Source: Haemaphysalis longicornis (Eukaryota > Arthropoda > Arachnida > Ixodida > Ixodidae). From it: DNA of 64,000 nt. This document shows positions 23,401 through 35,400 of the stretch, in pieces. A model generated the notes under the pieces. That model worked only from the letters and a program-made list of their open reading frames with translations. It was not told the origin of the DNA and searched no databases. Made by a program: the position numbers and the translations under genes. Position 1 is the first letter of the stretch, and every line of letters begins with the position of its first letter. The DNA lies in assembly GCA_013339765.2 (NCBI GenBank), contig CM023452.1:154732806-154796805 (forward strand). Reading direction: 5' to 3'.

Positions 23401-26400
23401 TTCGCCAGTAAACCGCGTTGCGGCGGTAATTTTAGCGCGGTTTTGATACAACTGACTTGCTTCGGCATCGAGCGAGGGACCCAAAATGGCGGCGCCAGCG
23501 TATACATGTCTCCACCCTCTAGCAGCGGGCGCGTGAATAAAGGCACCCTAGGCTGCAGAGCGGTCGGTTCCCGTGATGTCATTGGCCAGTAAAGCGCAAA
23601 TAGTCGTTTGCGCTCTGAATATTCAAGTATGATATACCAACTCGCCCAAACCTTCACCTTGTTAATATGCTTGCCCTTTGAGAAAATGTGGCTCTGTCAT
23701 TGAGGCATGGGTGGTGGGGATACCAGTACAGTAGAATCTCGATGATACGAATCTCGTGGGGCTGCGAAAATTATTCTTATCATCCGAAATTCGTATGAAC
23801 CAACACAGACCAAAAAATTGAGTGCTGAAAAAAGTTTTCGGTTAGTATTTCTTTTCTTACTTCCGCGGGAAGAAATCCGGGATTTTTTCTGCTTACTTTT
23901 TAACCCCCATGTCGCAAAGCAGTCCTTTCTGGAGCGCGTAAGGCTTTGCGCTCGTCTCCCGACTCGCTGTGCCCAAGCTCGCTACACGCCACATCAGTCA
24001 AGCGTGAACCGCATGGTGCGTTTTTGCACGCGATTTGCGCGCCTCGGCTTTGTGCGTGCTGTATTTTCATGCTCACATCGACGATTTCGCGCCCGCGGTA
24101 GCTCTTACCTCGATGAGAACATGACGCACGATGCGCGCGTCAGAATGGAGGAGCCTGATGACTTGCAAAGTGCTTGAGACAGCCGGCTGGCTCTGCTGGA
24201 GATGTTTAGGCTTAGCACCCCCGCAGATATTTCATGGGAGCTTTCACTAGCGGCGCAGAAAATGTTTTATAGCACCGTTTTTGCCCACATTATCAGCTCC
24301 TTTACCGCACAAGCAACTTCATGTCTGCCTTGAGTGGCATTTTGAGGAATATTAGAAGCGATCGCTTGAGCGTGCACGCCACTTCGCAGCTGGAGCCGCT
24401 GCCATGTTGCTGCCGCTGGCCGCGCCATGCGCAGCATGTGGGGGGTTTCGCGGCGGTGTCACCGTGCGTGGGGCGTGCTGCGTGGCACGTTTTCGCGAGC
24501 CGGAAAACAACAGCCTGGCCGTTTCTGGAGAAAGAGTGATAAAGAGGGGAGAGAGAGCCGTCACTTGCTCGTTCGGCAGTCGGGCGTCTCGGCGGCTCGT
24601 TGTATGATCTGCCGGGCTGCGCAGGTCCGTTTGTAACAGCCAAAAATTTTTCCATTGCAAACGATGCAATTTCGCCGGGACCTTTCAGAAATTCATATCA
24701 TCCCGGAATTAGTATCACCCAGAATTGTATCATCGAAATTCTACTTTAGTAGGATGCTCGTGCTGTTATGGCTGCCAGACTAATATAGACAACCTGCCAA
24801 AGACCACTACAGGGACGAGTGGATACTTTCATGCACATTTGGGAGGAGAGGGGGTGAACTCAACTTATATTCCAGTTTATTGGACGTTTCTCGCTCAGAA
24901 TGACATTCTCAGGTGTTGATTCTATCGGCGTTCCGTCAGTTTTAGTTACCAGTACTTGCCATCCTTGATGGTGCCGTAGCAGGGGGGGGGGAGATGTTCA
25001 TTTCCTCTCCCCTCCTCCACTTTTTCTGTCTATACACACTTGCAGCCTGATGTGCCAGAAAGAGGAGAAGTGGAAGGATCAGGTGACGGTGGTGTCGTGC
25101 GACATGCGTGACTTCCGGGCCCCCGAGAAGGCAGACGTCCTGGTGTCCGAGCTGCTCGGCTCCTTTGGGGACAACGAGGTGTCGCCCGAGTGCTTGGACG
25201 GCGCCCAGCGGTTCCTCAAAGGTCTCCCGCTTTCTTCGCTGCTTTTCATTTTTTTTTTCTTTGGTGTCCTCACACAAGAATTCCCAACGCTTTACATGCC
25301 TTTTATGCACAAGGCGTTCCATAGCGCTCGCTCTAACTCGGCAGTAGCAAAAGGGAACGAGCAGCTGTGCAGCGCTTTGGAGACGGATTAAGTTTATTCC
25401 AGAATGTAATGCGGGAGCCCTGCCTGAAGTGACGCACAAGTCCGTGTTCCTAATCGGTGATTGCAGTGCGGATGTATTGGAGAAGACTTGGCATCTGTGA
25501 GTGAGGAAAACTGCATGAGGGAGGAATTTAGCTGTGAGTGTGGGAAACTAAGTTAAAACACTTATTTCTTTGCAGTACATGGCCCAAGCACACCTTTTAG
25601 GGAGCTCCTGTGATATGTAATTTGATAGCTATCGCTTGCTCTACGTGAGGTTAATGTGTGAAATACCTTTTCAGTTTGCGATCTCGCTTGCAGCGGCCTT
25701 GGTTAGCTGCTCCTGTCTTTGGCCTGCAAAAACTCGCCGAACATAAGAGCAGCGCCTTGTACACAATTGGCGTTGCTGGCGGCGTAGCTGGTACCCAATT
25801 AGCGTTGCCTTTCATGCAGGAGAGACTTGCTTCAGCCTTTTCCAACCATGGATGTTGCATTCATTTAGTCTCCTCTTCAGCCGGCAGAGTTGCCAGGGCT
25901 TTTGACGGCTGACGTAGAAAACTGGGCGTCTTGGTACACGATCGAAGGAAAAAAGCAGTGCAAAAACGAAACAAGGTCTGAGAAGGGACGACAAGGACTG
26001 CACTGAACTTCCAGCTGGCTTTATTGCAAATGAATAGGTAGCCGCCCAACCGGTGACTCATCTGTGCTTGCGTAGAAATTTTAGTTCTTTTTCAGACAGC
26101 ATGATAGAGGCCATGCTGACGCATGCCTCACCAAGTGTTAGAATTCGTTCCGATTCCACAATTTCACGTGACAGCCGTGTTTTGCACTTCCTGATAATGG
26201 GAGTGCTTTGCCGATCTGGCAAACAGTCTTTGCAGTTCAAACAATGGCTTGCCAACAAGCCTTCCACATCTTTCTCCTCCTGCATGTTTTTTACATTGTT
26301 CACATGCTCCGTCAGCCTATCGTTGACGCATCTCCAGGTTGGGCGGCTATCTGTATATTGTGCTTCATTCGCAATAAAACCAGTTGGAAGTTGAGTGCAG

Positions 26401-29400
26401 TCTTTGTCTCTTTTATGCGCTGTTTTTTCTTCGTTTGACGGCTGACCTAGCTTTGCTTGTGAAGGCAACTGGACATTTCTTTCTCAGCCCCGGCATTGTA
26501 TCTGGTGTGCCCTCTTGGCCCTGTGGCAGCAGCAACCGCCCAAGAAACACGCTGCATGGCTGGAAAGAGAAACCTCTGCGCAAGAATACCTTACAGAGGA
26601 TGGCTTCTCTGTTGCACTGAAACTGGAACTACACAGGTCCACGTTTAACTGCGCCCGATTTGAGCAGAAAATCGGTCGCATCGTGCGCATACTTTCAGTG
26701 TGCAAATTTAAAATTGCAAAGTTTGGATGAAAAGAAACAAAAACACGTTTTGTATGGCAGCGCTTGCGGTACTGTTTTTAATTTTGTAGACGAGCACTTC
26801 TTGCACCCTGCATTTTGGCATTTAGATAAAGGGAAAAAAATGTGGTTGATCCTTTTTTCATAGGAGTCGGTAAAACACGAAAGTGAAATGTGCCTTCACA
26901 GGAGCAGTTGAATGTTTATTGTGTATTGATATGAACTTGCACATCGCTATTTATATTTTGTCAGTATGGCATGGTCAGACGCATGAACATTAGACACTGG
27001 ATTGCACGTGCCGGAGCATTGCGTAGATCCGATTGAAATGCCAGGCGCTCGCAAACTGTGCGAACGAAACCAAACGGGTTGTCAGCAAATTGTTTGGTGA
27101 AGTCACAGTACGTTACAGCGAAAAAAAGCATGATTTGAGGGTTGGCAGCAGTCTGTGGGTGTGCTTGGCGAGCGATGTCCTGCTGGCGGGTCGCTTAGGC
27201 AAAGGTGCGACCACATTGGTCCTGCTCCATGCTGTGTATGCCGGACACCTGCGTTGTGACGAGCTCAACTTGTGGAACGTGGTGGCGGTGTTCCACATGC
27301 TGAGCGGCGTTCTACATAGGCGGCGGACGGATAAACACAGCAGCTTCTAGTGCTACATGCCGCCCTATCGAGGCACCAACTATCGGCGCTCATTAGCGGC
27401 ATGACGCACTACGTCACTTCACCTGTCCTAGACGGCAAGCACCATCTGAATGGACAAGTTAGAGGGAAAGACATCAGGTGCGTTCGTACAGCTACCCGGG
27501 CATAACTTCATGGCTCAGTTGGTAGAGCGTCTCACACGTCCTGTTATGGCCAGAGTAATTGTGGGCTCGAAACCTAGCGCTGCCGCACCAATGGAACTTT
27601 TTCTGGTGATGTCATTTCCATGACGTATATGACATCGGTGAGGTTTGTGCACCCCTGCTTAAAACACTTGCGTGGTAAAAAAAACACCTTTCAAATGAGT
27701 TCCAGCGCGTATTTTGCCCCAATGTTTCGCCAAGCAGCTGTTTGTAATTCTGTACTCTTGTCTTGCGTGTCGTCCCCCCCCCCCCCTGGTGGCCAGATGA
27801 CGGCATCAGCATTCCGCGCGAGTACACCTCCTACCTGGCCCCCCTGCAGTCCCACAAGCTGTACTCGGAGGCCGTGGCCCAGCGTGAGAAGGACAAGCAC
27901 CCGCTGGTGAGGCGCATAGGCTGCTTGCTGCCCAACCTTGAGGAGAGGACCATCGTGAAATGAATGAATGAAGTTAAGGGGGACGCTGATTTGAAAACAG
28001 CTTCTTTTAATTTTCAAGGAAACTCTGTGAAACTTGTCAGCCTCGCTGCTTTTCCCCCACTGATTTCAAATACTGCATTATTTTTTAGCAAGTCAATTAG
28101 TTACCGAGATAGTTAGGGATGACTAGTCATTTTTGGAGGAGTAAATGGACAAAACTGTGTTGGTCATAAAACTGCAATCTTTATATTTTACAATACTACG
28201 AACCCTGGTGAGTGCAATAAGAGAATCGGTGCTTGGATGCATCATTTGGAACTAATTTTACAGCTTGTTAACTTTGGTGTTTGAAATGGGAACTCAAAAT
28301 GGTTCCTGGCCACTGGTGCCACCAAAGTTTAATGTTCTTAGTAATGTTCGCAGGGTTCGTAGTATATTAAGATATAAAGATTGCAGTTTTATGGCTAACA
28401 CTGTTTTGTCCTCTGTTCCTCCAAAAATGGCTAATCATCTCTAATTATCTCGGGAACTAATTGACCAGCTGAAAAAATAATGGCATTTCTGAAATCAGTG
28501 GGTGAAAAGCAGCGAGACTGACAAGTTTTACGGAGCTTACTTGAAAATTAAAAGAAGTTGGTTTAAGAGCAGTGTCCCCCCTTAACATGTATAAATGACT
28601 GCAGGGTGAAGTTTCCCGTCTCTCTTGTGTGCTTTCAGCATTCCGTGGAGACGCCCTACGTGGTTCGCCTGCACAATGTGACCATCCTGACGGAAGTCCA
28701 GCCCTTGTTCACCTTTGTGCATCCAAACAGAGGTCAGTGGAACAGATGCTCTCCCCGGCAACCTTATTTTGGACTCCCTTTGTTTTGGAGACTCGGGAAA
28801 GAGTTTTCAAGGTCTCAGGCCTCTGCGCTTACATCCAAGTAGTCACTAGCACCTTATGGCGCGTTTCTAGTTTGCTGGGCCTTGCTTTCTCCTGTGCCGA
28901 CATTGTGGGTTGTTGGGCAGGAGCTGTCAAAATGGAACTAACTGTGCAATACGGCAAACAAACCGGTGTCTGTTTTTTTTTTTTTTTCTTTCTTTAAATG
29001 GGAACACGAGCCTTGGGAACATTATTTTTCTTTTTTAACCTATGTACTTGAGATTTATACTCCTCAAGAGTATTTTAACATCCTGAGCGCAAACATGCAT
29101 TCTTTTTTGTCTGTGGTGAAAGTTTAGAGTTGTGCAACATGTTAGGTATGGCATTTCGTTTCGGGCAATTTTTTCGATGTGCTATGATATACTTTAATAC
29201 TTCTTATCCTGTTGGGCTTTAGAAACACCAGGGAGTGCAACTGTGCCACAGCAGTAATTTACCATTGTTTCTGCAAACGGTTGTAAACTCGTTAAATTTA
29301 AGGTCATCGATTATCAACGTTTTCTAAAACAAGCTTCATAAAAAACTACTAGCAAAAGGAAATTCTATACTTTTGTGGTTTTATTGCGCTTTTCCGTCCA

Positions 29401-32400
29401 TAAGCTTTCGAATGTAGTGAAAATGATACAAATGTGTCCAGAACAACCGGAGATTTTGTACCCGGCAGTTGAGCTCTTGGGAAAGAATTAGTGCTGAGAA
29501 AACAAGGCACGAAGTTTGGAAATGAAGGGGAAAATGGTCATTTAGGCGACTTCAAAGGGCGACAGATTTGGGAATACTAACGGTACATCTATAATATTTT
29601 GCATCTACATTCTTCGGACCTGTGGAGTGCAAAAAAAGGTAATACAGAAAGTTGATTTTTTTGGCACATTTTCGGCCCTCAAGGAGTAGTGTCCCTCCTT
29701 AAAGAGGGAACACTGGTCTTCGAAACATTTTTTTTTTTTGCTTCCCAACCAATCCTGATGAAACTTATTGGGTTGTTGAGTTTTTTTTAAGCTGATTTCA
29801 AATATTCAATTAGTTTTAATGTAAGCCATTTAGTTTCTAAGATAATTAAAATCTTTCTTGGTGTTCTTGAGAACAATGGAAAATGAACTAATCAACGAAA
29901 AATTACCAGCAAGGCATAAATAGATACCAGGATTTGTGGAGAATGAAATGTGGGAAGCAGTTTTGTTTTGTTTTGCAATCGCATACAAGTTCACATCACT
30001 TCTAACTTCTAGGTTTGAAGTAATCCTGCTAACTACCAAAACATAAAATGCAAAATCTGCTTCCCTTAAAGGAGCCATGAAGAGAAAACACAAGTTTGGT
30101 TCATTAAAAAGATTGCCTCGTCAGAATCTACTGACACCACTTTTAACATAAACTTCGCTTAAATAAGCTACATAATTAGGAAAAAAGGGAATGGCCATGC
30201 GACCCACTCGCTCATTTCCCACAACAGAACCTGTGATGTCATACCAGCCAGCTCTGCGATTGGCGGAGGCCGGTAAAAAGCAAATGCATATAGGCAGAGC
30301 TTATAAGCTTGTCAAACGAGCTATTTGCGCTCAAATTTAGGGCACATTCTTTTTAGAGCCGTGCGGATGGTGGGACAAACAGTGGATAGTTACGAAAGCA
30401 CGCGTAAACATAGCAGTACCGATGCCGTACTGCTGTTGGTGCTGCGCGCACTATGCTTGGTTTAGCTACACAGGACTGCGGGGCTTTGCGGTAGTCTCAG
30501 ACGACACTGACGATTGACACAAGCAATGGTGTGTCTTACGTGACCATATTTGTCGAGCGAGGCAATATGTTTCACACAAACGATTATTTTCTCCCTGAAC
30601 AAAAACAAGTCAGGTTTAAATACGGTCAAAAGCAGACCAAAGGCAAAAAACGGCTTTCCACGGTATGGTAGCGCATCTAGGTTCATTTAGTGGTAAACAA
30701 GGCTTCCCAACGGGCTGCGGAGCGTTCGGTTCCCGTGATGTCATTGCAGTCCACAAAAACGCACGATTAGCAGGAAACCCAAAAAATTTAACCTATATTG
30801 ATTAATTTCTCAGTGAATAAAGCATCGTTTGCATTCGAACATGCGCTGGGGGCACTATATAACGCAAAATCTTTCGAATAACACAAACTTGTATTTTGTC
30901 TTCATGGCTCCTTAATGGATGGTTTAAACATTCAGCTTCACGCTGCAAAAGAAATTATCTTTTAGCTGCTACTACATGCTGGGATGTTCCTCTGGAGAGT
31001 TCCGTACCGCTGCAGTACTGCTCATGGCGAAAAGGAGAAAATTATAGGAGAATTGTTATTCTTTTCATTGAAATCGGGCCTCTACAGCTTTTACAGGTAC
31101 CTGGTACTGTTCAAGTGCCAACTTTTCAGGGGAAATATTGTGCGAACTAAGAGAAAAGGGATACCTAAAAAAAGTGCTTTTTTGGGCAATTTTCGGCCCT
31201 TCGGGAGTAGTGTGGGCCCTTCCTTGACTCCTTCCAGATACTCCGATCGACAACAGCCGTTACAAGGTCCTGCACTTTGACATCGAGGACAACTACTACC
31301 TGCACGGATTCGCGGGCTACTTCGACACGGTGCTCTACAAGGACGTCAAGCTCAGTGAGGCCATCCCGTTTGAAGTTCTCGCTTCCAGTGCATGCCCTGA
31401 TTGCTGTTGGCGCAGAATGGGGCATTTCTCATTTGTGTTTTAGAGCCACTGAGAAGGTTAAGGGGGCACATGAGTCTTTGGCACGTACCAGTACTTAAAA
31501 AAGGAAATACAGTAAAGCCGCTTATATCGAACACGAATATATCGAATTATTGCCTATATCGAACCCTTGTATAATTCGGTAAAAATTACATGCATTTCAA
31601 ACTTTTTAATCGAGTGCGATTTGCTCACAATGGATATATTGAACTGTCCCGCGCCAAATTTTTCGCTCTCCTTAAAGACGCGAGTTCTTGCAATACTCGG
31701 CGTGCAGCGGTGGCGCGGGTGTCGCTTGCGACTCCCGCGTGAGCTCGAGCGCGTCCAAACCGGCCTTGGCAGAGTGGACCAGCTCAACGCATGCATGCCG
31801 TTGGTGCCGAAAGCGCCACATTGGGCGCTTTCGGCACCAACGGCATGCATGCGTTGAGCTGGTCCACTCTGCCAAGGCCGGTTTGGACGCGCCTGAGCTC
31901 ACCGGGAGTCGCAAGCGACACCCGCGCCACCGCTGCACGCCGATGTATTGCGGGAACGCCACATTGGGCGCTGTGGGCTGCAGTGTGTCACTGATCTTCA
32001 AGTCCGCGTCACTCGCTGCCCGCACTTGTTCGGTTCGCTGGGGTCGCGTTATTCGTTTGTATCTGTGTCGCCTCCGCCCTGTCGAGACGACGAGGACCCC
32101 GTACCGCTTCCGAGCACGAGCGAAGCCATCGCTGCCGTGGCCCTGCTAGGCGATACTGCAGTGCCATTGAGGGCAGCGGTCTCATGCTTGTGGACCGTCA
32201 GGTACTGTGGAGCGAGCAGTCACCAGCAACGCGTTGCGCTCCAGGAAGCAGGCTACACTCACGCACTTCTTCCGCCCCAATAAATGATTGTTTTCTTTCG
32301 AGAAAGTGTTGTATCAACAGTGAACTGCAGGCTGGTAAGAGCTCAGCGTTAGCTTGTGACTCTGTCGGCAGGATTGCTCTCATGTAATTTTTTTGCTTCA

Positions 32401-35400
32401 CGTTCTATATCGAATTTTTGCTATATCGAACAATTTTACATTCGCCGACGCGTGTTTGATATAAGCGGGCTTTACTGTAATCTCCTAAATAACCAATTAC
32501 AGCCCGATATCCCTTACAAGCACATGTTGTAAACTGCTGCAACACATCATCTCAAATTACATTATCAAATTTTTAGACGCGCGGAATGTTCTATCGCCAT
32601 TCCAACACGGCTTCCGTGAAGGTCTTTCTACAACTACCCAATTAATTTCTTGTGTCCATTCATTCTCCTTGGTACTAGATAAATCAGGCCAAACCGATGT
32701 AATTTTTCTTGACTTCAGCAAGGCATTTGATTCGATACCGCACTCCAAACTAATTCCCAAACTTAATTTGATAGGTTTTCCTCTACAATTGTTAAATGTT
32801 TTGCATCATATTTAAGTTCACGTACACAGTTTGTTGACATAAACGGTGTTTGTTCTAACCCTCTACCCTGTTAACTCCAGTGTTCACCAGGGAAGTGTCC
32901 TTGGGCCTCTGCTTTTCCTTATTTATATTAATGATGTTACAACATGTGCTAAACAAGGTGTAGAAATCTGCCTATTTGCTGATGATTGTCTTCTATTCCA
33001 TTCAATTAACTCCTTAAATGACCAGGTAATGCTGCACCAATCTGCCAAAGCATAACACGTGGTGTACCGCTGCTGGATACGAATGTAAACCCTGATACAA
33101 CTATGTTCATGCGCATCACTAACAGGAAGGAAACAGCCATTTTATTTACCCTTACAGTATAAAAGGAACTCCCCATTTTTACTAACAGAAAGTTACAAAT
33201 ATCTTGGCGTAACAATAACTAGCAAAACTAACTTGGTCTTCTCACATTGAAAAGGATTTGTTCATTCGCATGTAGGAAATTAGGCATTGCTAAGGCATAA
33301 ACCTCAATAGTTCTCCCCCCCGTACTAACTGCTAGCATACAATACAATAATCAGGTCTGGTTTGGAATATGCATCTGAGGTGGGGATCCGCATACTAAAA
33401 CAATATTAACAATCTAGAAGAAAACCCAAAGGTTAGCCGTCCCGTTTTATTTTCAACCGATTTCTCCCATCTGATTCCCCAACTGAACTAATGAATGATA
33501 ACAAAATTCAACTTTAGAATGTCACAGGAAAACAGCAAGACTAAATTTCTTTATCTATAGCCAGCAAAAAGAAAAAGTGTACTAGACCTATAAAAACATT
33601 ATGCTCCGTTATGTTCGCGTCCAACTAGATGATATCATTCACAAAACTTCACTCCTATCTTTGCTCGAACTAACAATTTCAAATACTCTTTCTTTCCTCG
33701 CACAATAACAGAATGGAACGAACTGCCACATCACATTTTTGTATTCTGGAAACATTTGTAAGGTGTATAGAAAATGTTTTGTGAAGTGACTTAATCTTTG
33801 TACCGTAATATGTTATATACTGGCCTGTAGTGTGCCACCTGTATTGTTTCCTTTTTTTGGTCATGTTCTCTGAATTGTACCACCCCCACTCCTGCCTGGG
33901 CTATTCTTAGCCTGCAGTATTTTCTAAATAAATAAATTAATTAATTACAACAACATCTTTTAATTTTCAAGTAAACTTTGTGAAACTTGTCAGTCTTGCT
34001 GCTTCTTTCCCACTGATTTCAAATGTGCCATATTTTTTCAGCTGGTCAATTCGTTCCCAAGATAATTGGAGATAATTAGTCATTTTTGGAGGAACAATAG
34101 ACAAAACAGTTTCAGTCACAAAACTGTAATCTCTATACTTTGCTGTACTATGAACCCTGGTGAGTGCAGTAAGAGAATCCATTTTTTAATGGAGCGCTTG
34201 GAACTAATTTTACAGCTCATTAAACTTCGGTGTTTGAAATGGGCCCTCATAATGGGCACTCAAATGGCCTCAAAATTGCTATTATGATTATTGCACTCAC
34301 CAGGGTTCATGGTATTGGAAAATATAAAGATTACAGTTTTGTGACTGAAACTGTTTTGTCTATTTTTTCCAAAAATGGTAATTATCTCCAATTATCTTGA
34401 CTGAATTGACTAGCTGAAAAAATTATGGCATATTTGAAACCAGTGAAAAAAAAGCAGTAAGGCTGTGACATGTTTCACAAAGTTTACTTGAAAATTAGAA
34501 AAAGTTGTATGAAGACCCTTCACTTTCGACGGACCCACGCGGCAGCAGAACATCAACGCCGCCGACCGTGACAACTCAAAGTGTCGGTGGCCAGTGGACC
34601 ACCAATTTGAAGCTCCCATCTTAGCCGACGAATGTGCGAACTCCCACTTTCCTCGCCCGCTCTATCGAAGTGTCTTCTTTTAACGATGCTCTCTCTTGCC
34701 CTGTTCGTTTTTTTGAATGCCAGCCACCGTTTCTTTCTGCATTTTACCACTTTTACCACCTTATCTCTTATCACGAAAAATTCATAGCGATCACAAGGAC
34801 GGAATGAGGACTCTTTGTCTCTCCTTCTTCTCGCCTTGTTTTTATGCGCTATGAATTTTTCGTTACACCACTGTCCCAAAATCCGTACTCGTGATCTGCC
34901 TATCAGTGTCTTTCAAAGCCGCATTGTCGCTTTGTTTTCTTCTTTCCCGCCCTTTCTTTCCTTGCCGTATCTTAGTATTATTTATTTTACTTCCCCTTTG
35001 GTCACCACTAAATTGGTTGCCATCTCTTCCCGCATGTACAGTAGCCGACCGATTTTTCGGACTCCAAAAATTCGGACTTGCTGGATATTCCAGACTTTCC
35101 CGAGGAACCGCCAGTTTTTCCATAGGAGTAATGACTCACGGATTTTTGGACGGCTCTTTTATTCTGACTATTTTTCGTTCCCCTCCAGGTCCGAAAAATC
35201 GGTCGGACACTAACTGCGTCGGTTTTTGCCTGGGATGGTTTCCCCTCCCGTGTATGACTTGCTTGCAGCATTGCCAGCTCTGCACTCTCGCCTCTTCTGG
35301 CCTTCCCCACTTTACCTTGCATGCAGCATGGCGCTCGGCTGTGAAGCTAGCAGAAACGGCATGGGGGGAGGGGCACGAAATGGGTGTTCCTTTTTTAGAT

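Noticed and set aside
31554..32149. Overlapping long open frames on both strands with near-identical peptides
   Set aside because: The similarity arises because the DNA is a palindrome; no domain is recognisable, so these are not called genes.
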